From: Streptomyces sp. NBC_00286
Lineage (GTDB): Bacteria > Actinomycetota > Actinomycetes > Streptomycetales > Streptomycetaceae
DNA: 64,000 bases
Assembly: GCF_036173125.1 (NCBI RefSeq)
Contig: NZ_CP108054.1
Span: 2,046,001 to 2,110,000 of the forward strand
Reading direction: 5' to 3'
Under the pieces are notes generated by a model. That model searched no databases. It saw nothing but the letters and a program-made list of their open reading frames with translations, and was not told the origin of the DNA. Below are positions 42,830-51,964 of the stretch, piece by piece. Position numbers and translations under genes: made by a program. Positions within the stretch are counted from its first letter, which is position 1, and every line of letters begins with the position of its first letter.

Positions 42830-43475
42830 AACGAGAAGCCTTCAGGCCGGAGGAGCTGCACTGGCAAGCTCACGTCTGACGCATCCCGACCCCGACCCCG
42901 ATGTGGGCGATCAGCCAATGGCGGCAAGCCGGCGCCGGTACCGGATGCCAGGGCGTCCATCGAGCGTGATGTCCTCCACCGGGGTGAACCCATTCCGCGC
43001 GAGCACGGTCATGGACGCCGGGTTGTCGAGGGTCGTGCGCGCCCTGAGTACGGGGAGCCGGTAGGTCGCGGCGGCGAGGCGGCACGCCTCCGCGACCGCG
43101 GCGGTCGCGACGCCCCGGCCCGTGGCACGCTCGGCGATCCGATAGCCGAGTTCGGCGCCGTCTACGTCGACGTCGACGAGGTTGACGCGGCCGATCAGGT
43201 CCCCCCGCTCGTCGAGGACGACATGGAAGTGGCAGTCGCCCGCGTCCTGCTCGGCGAGGCGGGCGAGGAGGCGGGAGGTGAACTCGGCGAAGAACGCGTC
43301 ACCCCGGTCCGGCACGGACCGTGCGAAGTACTCCCGGTTCTCCTGCTCGAAAGTCAGCAGAGCAGGCGCGTGGTCTTCCCGGAGCCGCTCGAGCCTCAAC
43401 ATGCCCGGCAGCATACGCAACGATGATCCCGTCCGGGCGTCAGGCATCAGACGTCAGGCCACCGACCCGATCCGC
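42789..43475. repeat. 22-bp direct repeat bracketing the acetyltransferase gene
   Basis: An identical 22-base sequence beginning TCAGGCCACCGACCCG and ending ATCCGC occurs at 42789-42810 (in the 3' end of the LanC-like gene) and 43454-43475 (covering the stop and last codons of xdhC). The GNAT gene lies between the copies. Confidence 0.9.
42911..43402 (-). CDS. GNAT-family N-acetyltransferase (RimJ/RimL type)
   Basis: A 163-residue acetyltransferase. LRLERLREDHAPALLTFEQE opens the fold, GDLIGRVNLVDVD is strand 3-4, ERATGRGVATAAVAEACRLA is the acetyl-CoA pyrophosphate-binding loop (R-x-x-G-x-G/A), and NPASMTVLARNGF is motif B. It would acetylate a protein N terminus, an amino acid or a drug. 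It stands between direct repeats of 22 bp and does not share an operon with its neighbours. Confidence 0.88.
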   Translation of the reverse strand: MLRLERLREDHAPALLTFEQENREYFARSVPDRGDAFFAEFTSRLLARLAEQDAGDCHFHVVLDERGDLIGRVNLVDVDVDGAELGYRIAERATGRGVATAAVAEACRLAAATYRLPVLRARTTLDNPASMTVLARNGFTPVEDITLDGRPGIRYRRRLAAIG

Positions 43476-44689
43476 CCCGCCGGGGCCGTCGCCGACGTCG
43501 CGTCATGGTGGATCGGCGTATGCGCCCCGGTCAGTGAAACCCCGCTGCCGCCACGGCGGTTGGCGACGATCTCTGCGGCGATCGACAGTGCCGTCTCCTC
43601 CGGCGTACGCGCCCCGAGATCCAGCCCGATCGGCGACCTGAGCCGTGCCAACTCCAGCTCAGTCACGCCGACTTGGCGCAGCCGCTCGTTCCGGTCCAGG
43701 TGCGTGCGCCGGGAGCCCATCGCCCCGACGTACGCCACCGGCAGCCGCAGCGCGAGCCGCAGCAGCGGTACGTCGAACTTGGCGTCGTGGGTCAGGACGC
43801 ACAGGACCGTACGGGCGTCCACCGGCGTTCGCTCCAGGTAGCGGTGCGGCCAGTCGATCACGACCTCGTCCGCGTCCGGGAAGCGGGCCGCCGTCGCGAA
43901 GACGGGACGCGCGTCGCAGACCGTCACGTGGTACCCGAGGAACTTGCCGATGCGCACCAGCGCCGACGCGAAGTCGATCGCGCCGAAGACGAGCATCCGT
44001 GGCGGCGGCACCGACGACTCGACCAGCACCGTGAGCGGTGCTCCGCAACGAGAGCCCTGCTCTCCGATCTCCAGGGTGCCGGTGCGGCCCGCGTCCAGGA
44101 AGGCGCCCGCCTCGGCCGCCACCGTGCGGTCCAGCTCGGGATGAGCGCCGAATCCGCCCTCGTACGAGCCGTATGAGCCAAACGTGCCGGACGAGCCGGA
44201 CGAGCCGGACGAGCCGGACGAGCCGGACGAGCCGGACGAGCTGTCGGATCGTACGAGCAGCGCGCGGCCCAGCATCTCCCCCGGGCCGGAGACCACGCGC
44301 GCGACCGCCGCCGCCTCCCCGCGGGCAGCCGCGGACAGCGCCGACGCGAACACCTCCCGCTCGGGAGCCGAGGCCCGTACCGGCGTCACCAAGATGTCGA
44401 TGACGCCGCCACACGTCAGCCCCACCGCGAAGGCGTCCTCGTCGCTGTACCCGAAGCGCTCCAGGACCGGGACCGACTCCCCGTCCGCCAGAGCCTGTTG
44501 GCACAGCTCGTACACCGCGCCCTCCACGCATCCCCCGGAGACCGAGCCGATCACCGTGCCCTCGGAGTCAACCGCGAGGGCCGCGCCGGGCCCGCGCGGA
44601 GCGCTGCCGCTGACGGCCACCACCGTGGCCACGGCGAAGTCGCGGCCCTGCTCGACCCACCGGTGCAACTCTTCGGCGATGTCCAGCAT
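43454..44689 (-). CDS. xdhC: XdhC-family molybdenum-cofactor chaperone
   Basis: A 411-residue XdhC/CoxI-type protein: N-terminal domain AVATVVAVSGSAPRGPGAAL and SVSGGCVEGAVYE, then a C-terminal Rossmann domain RMLVFGAIDFASALVRIGKF with VLTHDAKFD and YVGAMGSRRT. XdhC proteins bind and sulfurate the molybdenum cofactor and insert it into xanthine-dehydrogenase-type enzymes; its place as the last gene of the operon fits. A Ser-Gly-Ser run from a 9-bp DNA repeat lengthens the linker between the two domains. Confidence 0.92.
   Translation of the reverse strand: MLDIAEELHRWVEQGRDFAVATVVAVSGSAPRGPGAALAVDSEGTVIGSVSGGCVEGAVYELCQQALADGESVPVLERFGYSDEDAFAVGLTCGGVIDILVTPVRASAPEREVFASALSAAARGEAAAVARVVSGPGEMLGRALLVRSDSSSGSSGSSGSSGSSGSSGTFGSYGSYEGGFGAHPELDRTVAAEAGAFLDAGRTGTLEIGEQGSRCGAPLTVLVESSVPPPRMLVFGAIDFASALVRIGKFLGYHVTVCDARPVFATAARFPDADEVVIDWPHRYLERTPVDARTVLCVLTHDAKFDVPLLRLALRLPVAYVGAMGSRRTHLDRNERLRQVGVTELELARLRSPIGLDLGARTPEETALSIAAEIVANRRGGSGVSLTGAHTPIHHDATSATAPAGRIGSVA
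44186..44241 (-). repeat. 9-bp in-frame repeat in xdhC
   Basis: Six tandem copies of the 9-base unit GCCGGACGA (plus strand) encode a Ser-Gly-Ser repeat; diverged copies continue up to about 44160 (Phe-Gly-Ser-Tyr-Gly-Ser). Confidence 0.9.
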
Positions 44690-44723
44690 GTCTCGGTCTC
44701 CTCTCGCCTATCCGACCGGAGGA

Positions 44724-47153
44724 TCACATGCCGGTGAGGTGCTCCGGCCGTACCGGCGTCCTGTTCAGCTCCAACCCCGTCGCGTTCCGAATTGCCGCCA
44801 GTACGGCCGGAGTTGATGAGAGCGTCGGGGCCTCGCCCACACCCCGCAGCCCGTACGGCGCATGCGCGTCGGCCAGTTCGAGCACGTCGACGGGCATCGT
44901 CGGCGTGTCCAGAATCGTGGGGATCAGGTAGTCCGTGAAGGACGGATTCCTGACCTTCGCCGTCTTCGGGTCGACGAGGATCTCCTCCATCACCGCCATG
45001 CCCAGGCCCTGCGTCGTACCGCCCTGGATCTGGCCGACGACCGACAGCGGGTTGAGGGCCTTGCCCACGTCCTGGGCGCAGGCCAGCTCGATCACCTTCA
45101 CCAGCCCCAGCTCGGTGTCGACCTCGACCACGGCCCGGTGCGCGGCGAACGAATACTGCACATGTCCGAAGCCCTGCCCGGTATGCCGGTCGAAGGGCTC
45201 CGTCGGCCGGTGCCGCCACTCCTCCTCGACCTCGACCGCCTCGTCCTCGAGTACGTCCACCAGGTCGGCCAGCACCTCACCGGCGTCGGTGACGACCTTG
45301 CCGCCCTCCAGCAGCAACTCGGCGGTGGCCCAAGCGGGGTGGTACGTACCGAACTTGCGGCGCCCGATCTCCAGGACCCGCTCGCGGACCAGTTCGCAGG
45401 CGTTCTTGACGGCGCCACCAGTGACGTACGTCTGACGCGACGCCGAAGTCGAACCCGCGGAACCCACCTGCGTGTCGGCCGGCTGGATCGTCACCTGCGT
45501 GACGCCGAGCTCGGTGCGGGCGATCTGTGCGTGGACGGTGACGCCGCCCTGGCCGACCTCCGCCATCGCGGTGTGGACGGTGACGACCGGCTCGCCGCCC
45601 ACAACTTCCATGCGGACGCGGGCAGTTGAGTAGTCGTCGAAGCCCTCGGAGAAGCCGACGTTCTTGATGCCGACCGCGTAGCCGACGCCCCGTACGACAC
45701 CCTCGCCGTGCGTGGTGTTGGACAGGCCGCCCGGCAGCTGGCGCACGTCGGCGCCCTCGGAGCTCTCCCTCCCCCACTCTCGGCTTCGCTCGAGCGGGAG
45801 GTGCCCCCCTCGCTCCGGCGGCAGGGGCATCGCCTTGACGCGGCGCAGGAGTTCGGCGACCGGGGCGGGAGAGTCGACGGGCTGGCCGGTCGGCATGATC
45901 GTGCCCTGCTCCATGGCGTTGAGCCGGCGGAACTCGACCCGGTCCATGCCCACCTCGTCGGCGAGCTTGTCCATCTGCGCCTCGTACGCGAAGCAGGCCT
46001 GCACCGCGCCGAAGCCGCGCATGGCGCCGCAGGGCGGGTTGTTCGTGTAGAGGGCGAGGGCTTCGATGTCGACGTTGTCGATGACGTACGGGCCCGCGCC
46101 GAGCGAGGCCGCGTTGCCGACGACGGCGGGTGAGGCCGAGGCGTACGCGCCGCCGTCCAGGACGATGCGCGCCTTCAGATGCGTCAACTTGCCGTCCTTC
46201 GTTGCCCCGTGCTCGTAGGAGAGCTTCGCGGGGTGGCGGTGGACGTGGCCGAAGAAGGACTCGAAGCGGTTGTAGACGATCTTCACCGGTTTGCCCGTGC
46301 GCAGCGCCAGCAGACAGGCGTGGATCTGCATCGACAGGTCCTCGCGCCCGCCGAACGCGCCGCCGACGCCGGACAGCGTCATCCGCACCTTCTCCTCGGG
46401 CAGGCCGAGGACCGGGGCGATCTGGCGGAGGTCGGAGTGCAGCCACTGCGTGGCGATGTAGAGGTCGACGCCGCCGTCCTCCGCGGGTACCGCGAGACCC
46501 GACTCCGGGCCGAGGAAGGCCTGGTCCTGCATGCCGAAGGTGTACTCGCCGGTGACGATGAAGTCGGCGCGACGGCGGGCCTCCTCGACGTTTCCGCGGA
46601 TGATCGGCTGGCGGTGCAGGATGTTGGGGTGCGACACGTGCGGGAAGTAGTGATCGTCGCGGTTCTCGTGGATCAGCGGCGCGTCGGGAGCGGTCGCGCT
46701 CAACTCGTCGGTGACGACCGCGAGTTCGCGGTACTCCACCTTGATCTTGGCGGCGGCGCGGCGTGCGGTCTCCGGGTGGTCGGCGGCGACGATCGCGACG
46801 GGCTCGCCGTGGTGGCGCACGCGGCCGTGGGCCAGTACGGGGGTGTCCGGGAACTCCAGGCCGTAGTGCCGTACGTCGGTCGGCAGGTCGTCGTACGTCA
46901 TGACGGCGTACACGCCGGCCTGAGCGAGGGCTTCGGATGTGTCGATCGACACGATCTCCGCGTGGGCCACCGGGGAGCGCAGGATCTGGCCCCACAGCAT
47001 GTCCTCGTGCCACATGTCCGAGGAGTACGCGAACTCGCCGGTGACCTTCAGCGTGCCGTCCAGGCGGAGCGTGGACTCGCCGATGCCGCCCTTGGTCCGC
47101 GAGCCCTGGATGACCTTGGTGGGGGTGCCGAGGGGAGCGTTGATGCCGGCCAT
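44724..47153 (-). CDS. Xanthine dehydrogenase-type molybdopterin-binding subunit
   Basis: A 809-residue large subunit. It begins with the hammerhead domain (LRLDGTLKVTGEFAYSSD, GQILRSPVAHAEI), continues with GVGGAFGGREDLS at the cofactor site and GAMRGFGAVQACFAYEAQMD, and ends with TLSSTPAVLAAIRNATG after GVGEAP, where the Glu is the catalytic base. It hydroxylates purines or related heterocycles. The ATG 47153 (or GTG 47159) overlaps the upstream subunit's stop. Residues around 450-465 (HLPLERSREWGRES) are encoded by a palindromic repeat element and look like an in-frame insertion. Confidence 0.92.
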   Translation of the reverse strand: MAGINAPLGTPTKVIQGSRTKGGIGESTLRLDGTLKVTGEFAYSSDMWHEDMLWGQILRSPVAHAEIVSIDTSEALAQAGVYAVMTYDDLPTDVRHYGLEFPDTPVLAHGRVRHHGEPVAIVAADHPETARRAAAKIKVEYRELAVVTDELSATAPDAPLIHENRDDHYFPHVSHPNILHRQPIIRGNVEEARRRADFIVTGEYTFGMQDQAFLGPESGLAVPAEDGGVDLYIATQWLHSDLRQIAPVLGLPEEKVRMTLSGVGGAFGGREDLSMQIHACLLALRTGKPVKIVYNRFESFFGHVHRHPAKLSYEHGATKDGKLTHLKARIVLDGGAYASASPAVVGNAASLGAGPYVIDNVDIEALALYTNNPPCGAMRGFGAVQACFAYEAQMDKLADEVGMDRVEFRRLNAMEQGTIMPTGQPVDSPAPVAELLRRVKAMPLPPERGGHLPLERSREWGRESSEGADVRQLPGGLSNTTHGEGVVRGVGYAVGIKNVGFSEGFDDYSTARVRMEVVGGEPVVTVHTAMAEVGQGGVTVHAQIARTELGVTQVTIQPADTQVGSAGSTSASRQTYVTGGAVKNACELVRERVLEIGRRKFGTYHPAWATAELLLEGGKVVTDAGEVLADLVDVLEDEAVEVEEEWRHRPTEPFDRHTGQGFGHVQYSFAAHRAVVEVDTELGLVKVIELACAQDVGKALNPLSVVGQIQGGTTQGLGMAVMEEILVDPKTAKVRNPSFTDYLIPTILDTPTMPVDVLELADAHAPYGLRGVGEAPTLSSTPAVLAAIRNATGLELNRTPVRPEHLTGM
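45768..45808. repeat. Palindromic repeat element inside the molybdopterin-subunit gene
   Basis: Begins CTCCCCCACTCTCGGCTTCG and ends CGAGCGGGAGGTGCCCCC: arms pair around a TTCG-type loop. The same sequence with minor changes occurs at 59824-59860 in non-coding DNA and reversed at about 14942-14990. The frame is maintained. Confidence 0.85.
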
Positions 47154-47155
47154 GC

Positions 47156-47734
47156 TCACACCGCCTCCGACTGCCGGGCGGCCGCCAGGCGGACCGCGTT
47201 CATGATCGTCTCGTAACCGGTGCAGCGGCAGAGATTGCCCGACAGCGCCTCGCGGATGTCCTCGTCGGTCGGAGTCGGATTGCGCTCCAGCATCTCGTCG
47301 GCCGCGACCAGCAGACCGGGGGTGCAGAAGCCGCACTGCACCGCGCCCGCGTCGATGAACGCCTGCTGGACCGGGGAGAGTTCGGTGCCCTCGCCGGTCT
47401 GGGAGTCGGTGCCGTGCGCGCCCCACCGCTTGGCCTCGTCGAGGGACGTACCGCAGGAACCGGACGCGCACCCCGCATCCCGCTGCCGCGCGTACTCCGC
47501 AAGACCCTCCACCGTGACGACCTCACGACCCTCCACCTGACCCGCCGCGACCAGACACGAGCACACCGGTACGCCGTCGAGCCGTACCGTGCACGAACCG
47601 CACTCCCCCTGCTCGCAGGCGTTCTTGGCACCCGGCAGCCCCAGGCGCTCCCTCAGCACATACAGCAGGGACTCGCCCTCCCAGACGTCGTCGGCTTCCT
47701 GGGGACGGCCGTTGACCTTGAAATGCACGCGCAT
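47156..47734 (-). CDS. Xanthine dehydrogenase-type 2Fe-2S subunit
   Basis: A 192-residue iron-sulfur subunit. The plant-ferredoxin-type cluster is ACEQGECGSCTVRLDG with a further Cys in VCSC, and the second, helical cluster uses CGFCTPG and CRCTGYE. It passes electrons from the molybdenum centre to FAD. Between the two domains is an unusual Gly/Ser-rich stretch with three extra cysteines (DAGCASGSCG). The ATG overlaps the FAD-subunit stop by one base (TAATG). Confidence 0.93.
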   Translation of the reverse strand: MRVHFKVNGRPQEADDVWEGESLLYVLRERLGLPGAKNACEQGECGSCTVRLDGVPVCSCLVAAGQVEGREVVTVEGLAEYARQRDAGCASGSCGTSLDEAKRWGAHGTDSQTGEGTELSPVQQAFIDAGAVQCGFCTPGLLVAADEMLERNPTPTDEDIREALSGNLCRCTGYETIMNAVRLAAARQSEAV

Positions 47735-48624
47735 TACGCGACTCCCTCCGTGTGGGCGGCGGTGCCGCGGTACGACTCCCAGGTCCAGGTAAGCGTCCGG
47801 CGGGCCATGATGCCCACCGCGTGGCGGCGGTAGCTCGCGGTGCCCCGGACGTCGTCGATCGGGTTGCAGGCGGCGGCGCACAGGTCCGCGAACTGCTTGG
47901 CGACCGACGGGGTGATGATCTTTCCGTTGTCCCAGAAACCGCCCTCTTCGAGCGCCGCGTTCAGGAACTCCTCGGCGGCCTTGGCCCGTACGGGCGTGGG
48001 CGCGGCCGAACCGATGCCCGTGCGGACCGTGCGCGACGAAGGGTGCAGGGCCAGACCGAAGGCGCAGACCGCGATCACCATCGCGTTCCGCGTGCCGACC
48101 TTCGAGAACTGCTGCGGCCCGTCGGCCTTCTTGATGTGTACGGCCCTGATCAGCTCGTCGGCGGCGAGCGCGTTGCGCTTCACGCCGGTGTAGAAGTCGT
48201 CGATCGGGATGCGACGGGAGCCTCGTACGGACTCGGCCTCGACCTCGGCGCCCGCCGCGAGGAGTGCGGGGTGGGCGTCGCCGGCCGGGGAGGCGGTGCC
48301 GAGGTTGCCGCCGACGCCGCCGCGGTTGCGGATCTGCGGGGAGGCGACGGTGTGGGAGGCGAGGGCGAGGCCGGGCAGTTCGGGCCGCAGGTGCTCCATG
48401 ATCTTGGTGTACGGGACCGAGGCGCCCAGTCGCACGCTGTCCTCGCCGACCTCCCATTCGTAGAGATCGCCGATGCGGTTCAGGTCCAGGAGGTACTCGG
48501 GCCGGCGGTGATCGAAGTTGATCTCGACCATCACATCGGTGCCGCCCGCAATCGGCACAGCGGTGGGGTGCTCGGCCTTCGCGGCGAGCGCCTCCTCCCA
48601 GCTGCCGGGGCGAAGGAAGTCCAT
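47734..48624 (-). CDS. Xanthine dehydrogenase-type FAD-binding subunit
   Basis: A 296-residue medium subunit. FAD-binding blocks are PIAGGTDVMVEIN and SPQIRNRGGVGGNLGTASPAGD; the C-terminal CO-dehydrogenase-type domain ends the protein. It is the first gene of the four-gene operon (FAD subunit, Fe-S subunit, Mo subunit, XdhC) and its promoter faces the PucR gene. Confidence 0.93.
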   Translation of the reverse strand: MDFLRPGSWEEALAAKAEHPTAVPIAGGTDVMVEINFDHRRPEYLLDLNRIGDLYEWEVGEDSVRLGASVPYTKIMEHLRPELPGLALASHTVASPQIRNRGGVGGNLGTASPAGDAHPALLAAGAEVEAESVRGSRRIPIDDFYTGVKRNALAADELIRAVHIKKADGPQQFSKVGTRNAMVIAVCAFGLALHPSSRTVRTGIGSAAPTPVRAKAAEEFLNAALEEGGFWDNGKIITPSVAKQFADLCAAACNPIDDVRGTASYRRHAVGIMARRTLTWTWESYRGTAAHTEGVA

Positions 48625-48911
48625 GAGGGGCTCTCTCTTCGTATCGTGGGGCGTTCCGTTTGAGCCAGACCGGGGACGGCGACGGTATCGGCTCGATCAG
48701 GAGCTGTTCACAGCGATTGAAGCCAGTACACCTCGGGGTCCCTCACCTGGGTCAGTCACGGAAACCATGAAGGAGTCGGCTGGCCAGGGCGACGCTCTTG
48801 TAGATTCGTCTGAACGGGGGACGTCGGCAACCTCATCGTTTTCCTCGGGAAACATCGAACGCGGTCTCCCGGGAACCAAAGATTTCCAGACAAGGAACGG
48901 CGGCGACGAGA
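48625..48911. promoter_or_regulatory. Divergent regulatory region xdh operon / pucR
   Basis: This 287-base gap is the only place for the promoters of both the xdh operon and the regulator. It is less GC-rich (48700-48730, 48830-48900) and contains TGGTTTC/GAAACC-type short inverted words, but no operator could be assigned with confidence. Confidence 0.5.
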
Positions 48912-50585
48912 ATGCGGCTGCGCGCACTGCTGGACACCGATGCGCTGGGCCTCAGGCTGCTCGGCGGCGAGGACGAGCTGGACCGCACCGTGCGCGGGGT
49001 GATGACCACGGATCTGCGCGACCCCAGCCGCTATCTCTCGGGCGGTGAACTGGTCCTCACCGGTCTCGCCTGGCGGCGCAGCGCGGCGGACTCCGAGCCT
49101 TTCGTACGGATCCTCGTGGCGGCCGGGGTGACGGCCCTGGCCGCCGGTGAGGCCGAACTGGGCGACATCCCCGACGATCTGGTACTGGCCTGCGCCCGAC
49201 ACCGGCTGCCGCTGTTCGCCGTCGACGAGTCGGTGGCCTTCGCGACGATCACCGAGCATGTCGTACGGCAGGTCTCCGGCGAGCGGGCCGGGGATCTGGC
49301 GGCCGTGGTGGACCGGCACCGGCGGATGATGACCTCCGGCCCGGCGGGCGGCGGTCCGGAGGTGGTCCTGGACCTGCTCGGCTCCGATCTGGATCTACGG
49401 GCCTGGGTGCTGTCTCCTGCCGGGCGCGCGATAGCGGGCTCGAACCTCGCGGGGGCCCGGCCGCCCGCCGAGATCCGCGCCCAGCTTGCCGCCGAGCACC
49501 TGGCGGCGGTGCGCACGGGGCGACGCGGGCCGTACCGCGTGGCGGTGGGCGGCACGACGTACTCGCTCTTCCCGATCCTCAGCAGCGGAAGAGGGGCGGC
49601 GGCCTCCCGCGACGTACGCGAGACGGTCCTGTCGGACTGGCTGCTCGCGGTGGAGGCGGATGCCGGGGACTGGCCGGAGGAGCGGCTCGACCTGCTCCAC
49701 GGGGTGACGCAGCTGATCGCGGTGGAGCGGGACCGGCGGGACGCGGCGCGTACGGTGCGGCGCCGACTCGCCCAGGAAGTACTGGAGTTGGTGCAGAGCG
49801 GGGCGGCGCCCGCGGAGATCGCGGCGCGGCTGCGGGTTGCCGCGCCCGTGCTGCTGCCGGGGCTCGGTGCGGCTCCGCACTGGCAGGTCGTGGTGGCTCG
49901 TGTCGAGTGGGACGGCGGGGAGATCGAGGGCGGTCCGGTGGCCCAGTCGCTGCTTGAGGAGATCCTCGTCGATCCGCTGTCGTCCGGGCCCGAGCCGTCC
50001 GACCGGATCGCGGTGGCTCATACGGGCGAGGAGGCGATCGCGCTCGTACCGATCCCGGCGGTGGCCTCTGAACACGACGGCTTGGAGTCGGGCCTGCTCG
50101 CCGACACGCTGCTGGCGGCCGTCCGCGGCCCACTGTCCGCGGGCCTGAACGACGACGGGCAGCTCACGCTCGGCGTCAGCGCGGCCGTGCACTCGGCGGA
50201 GGGCCTGCGGGGCGCCCTGGAGGAGGCCCGGCACGCCCGCCGGGTCGCGGCCGCCCGCCCCGGGCGGGTGTGCGCGGCAGGGCATCACGAGCTGGCCTCG
50301 CACGTGCTGCTCCTCCCGTTCGTACCGGACGACGTACGCCGCGCCTTCACCGCTCGCCTCCTCGATCCGCTACGGGACTACGACCGCCGCCATCGCGCCG
50401 AGCTGATCCCCACCCTCGAGGCGTTCCTCGACTGCGACGGCTCCTGGACGCGCTGCGCGAGCCGCCTGCATCTGCACGTCAACACGTTGCGCTACCGGGT
50501 AGGCCGCATCGAGCAGTTGACGAGCCGCGACCTGTCACGACTCGAGGACAAGCTGGACTTCTTCCTGGCGTTGCGGATGAGCTGA
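48912..50585 (+). CDS. pucR: PucR-family transcriptional regulator
   Basis: A 557-residue regulator: N-terminal PucR domain (MRLRALLDTDALGLRLLGGE, DLRDPSRYLSGGELVLTGL), a central GGDEF-like domain, and the C-terminal HTH_30 helix-turn-helix (LEAFLDCDGSWTRCASRLHL, then HVNTLRYRVGRIEQL). PucR proteins control purine catabolism, so control of the divergent xanthine-dehydrogenase operon is very likely. ATG 48912 is preceded by GGCGGCGACGAGA, a moderate site. Confidence 0.92.
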   Translation: MRLRALLDTDALGLRLLGGEDELDRTVRGVMTTDLRDPSRYLSGGELVLTGLAWRRSAADSEPFVRILVAAGVTALAAGEAELGDIPDDLVLACARHRLPLFAVDESVAFATITEHVVRQVSGERAGDLAAVVDRHRRMMTSGPAGGGPEVVLDLLGSDLDLRAWVLSPAGRAIAGSNLAGARPPAEIRAQLAAEHLAAVRTGRRGPYRVAVGGTTYSLFPILSSGRGAAASRDVRETVLSDWLLAVEADAGDWPEERLDLLHGVTQLIAVERDRRDAARTVRRRLAQEVLELVQSGAAPAEIAARLRVAAPVLLPGLGAAPHWQVVVARVEWDGGEIEGGPVAQSLLEEILVDPLSSGPEPSDRIAVAHTGEEAIALVPIPAVASEHDGLESGLLADTLLAAVRGPLSAGLNDDGQLTLGVSAAVHSAEGLRGALEEARHARRVAAARPGRVCAAGHHELASHVLLLPFVPDDVRRAFTARLLDPLRDYDRRHRAELIPTLEAFLDCDGSWTRCASRLHLHVNTLRYRVGRIEQLTSRDLSRLEDKLDFFLALRMS

Positions 50586-50738
50586 GGTCACGGGGATGTG
50601 GATCTGGAGGCACGAAGTGCCACTCCTTCTCTAATGACTTTGTGAAATCCTTCACCCACCCCCTTGGCCAGGCACGCCGATTCATGCTGAGATGCGGCCA
50701 CCACTCAACAGCTCAATGGCGTGCTCGGGGAGGGCAAC

Positions 50739-51512
50739 GTGGCGTATCCCGCCATGTCTGGTTACGGAACGGCTGCAGGGGACGATCCACTCCAGACCGC
50801 GGTATGGCGGCTGCGTTCGCGCGCCTGCTGGGCCGACGCAGCCGCGCTCCTCGAACCCGTCACGGCGAGCGCCGCGCTCCAGCGGGCGTCGCTCCTGGTC
50901 GAACGGTGCCTCTACACCGAGCAGGGCTGGGCGGGGGCCGAGGACGCGCTGCGCACGGCGGAGGCGCTGGCACGGAGTGACGAGGAGCGGGGGGCGGCGG
51001 CCTGCGAGCGCGGGCAGCTCGCGTACGCGGCCACGCTGCTCGCGGTGCGCGACCGCGCGGACGAGGCGCGGGCCGCGCTCGGCCGGGCCGCCGCGCTGAT
51101 CGCGCCGAGCGCCCCGGGCCGTGCACTGCTCGACTTCCGCCGCGGGCTCCTCGCCGAGAACCTCGCGCACTCCCCGCAGGCGGCCCGCGCCGCGTACCGC
51201 CGCGCCCACGCCGGCGCGACCGCCCAGGGCGACGCGCTGCTGCTCTCCTTCACCTGGCGTCACCTCGCCGGACTCGCCCTGCGGGAAGGGGAGTTGGCGG
51301 AGGCCCGGCACGGCTTCAGCGAATCGCTGCGGATCCGCGAGGAGTTGGGCTACTTGGTGGGCACGGCGCCCGCACTGGCCTCCCTGGCCGACGCCGAGAT
51401 CGAACCGGACGCGTCCCGGCTACGGGCGGAGGCGGCACGGCTGTTCCGGCTCCTGGGTGGCGTACCGACGTGGCTGGCACCGCGGTTGGCTCCGCCGGCG
51501 GGGGCGGCGTGA
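50739..51512 (+). CDS. TPR-like helical repeat protein
   Basis: A 257-residue Ala/Arg/Leu-rich protein composed of antiparallel helices with TPR spacing: WADAAALLEPV, GAEDALRTAEALARSDEERG, ARAALGRAAALI, SPQAARAAYRRAHAGATAQG and ELAEARHGFSESLRIREELG. Probably a soluble adaptor; no enzymatic motif is present. GTG 50739 is selected because GGGAGGG lies five bases upstream; GTG 50721 and ATG 50754 are alternatives. The last 17 codons are duplicated about 220 bases downstream. A GTGAA-N4-TTCAC palindrome (50642-50655) lies in the promoter region. Confidence 0.65.
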   Translation: MAYPAMSGYGTAAGDDPLQTAVWRLRSRACWADAAALLEPVTASAALQRASLLVERCLYTEQGWAGAEDALRTAEALARSDEERGAAACERGQLAYAATLLAVRDRADEARAALGRAAALIAPSAPGRALLDFRRGLLAENLAHSPQAARAAYRRAHAGATAQGDALLLSFTWRHLAGLALREGELAEARHGFSESLRIREELGYLVGTAPALASLADAEIEPDASRLRAEAARLFRLLGGVPTWLAPRLAPPAGAA

Positions 51513-51964
51513 GGGTGTAGTGGTTGGCTCCGCTGGCGGGCGCGGGGTGAGAGGGCCGCGCTCGGCGGCCTGTGAAGTCCGGCGCGGCACCACGCCCCGT
51601 AAGGGGCGCGGGGCTGTATTGATATGCGGGCTCCGCCGCGTGGGCGCAATCCGCCCCCACGGGCCCGCAGGTATTCCTCGGGACGTACCGACGTGGCTGG
51701 CGCCACGGTTGGCTCCGCCAGCGGGCGCGGCGTGACATGCCGCGCTGGGCGGCCTGTGAAGTCCGCGCGCCACTGCGCCCCCGAAGGAGGCCGCAGGCCT
51801 CTTAAGGGGCGCGGGGAACTGCGCGACCAGCCACGACGAACCCGCAGCCGCCCAACCGCCGGAGGCACCCCGCGGGGCTGTATCGATGTGCGGCTCCGCC
51901 GCGCCGCGGGCGCGACCAGCTCTCACGGGCCCGCAGCCGAATCACTGCACCGCCAGCGGAGCGC
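51513..51964. repeat. Nested repeat region between the TPR and GntR genes
   Basis: No gene was seen. The 3' end of the TPR gene with its flank (about 51464-51580) recurs at 51687-51765: both contain TACCGACGTGGCTGGC, GGTTGGCTCCGCC and GGCGGCCTGTGAAGTCC. Mixed in are the GGGGCGCGGGGCTGT unit (51603-51640 and 51868-51903), a GAGGCCGCAGGCCTC hairpin (51787-51801) and the GGGGCGCGGGGAACTGCGCG unit (51805-51850). Confidence 0.85.
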
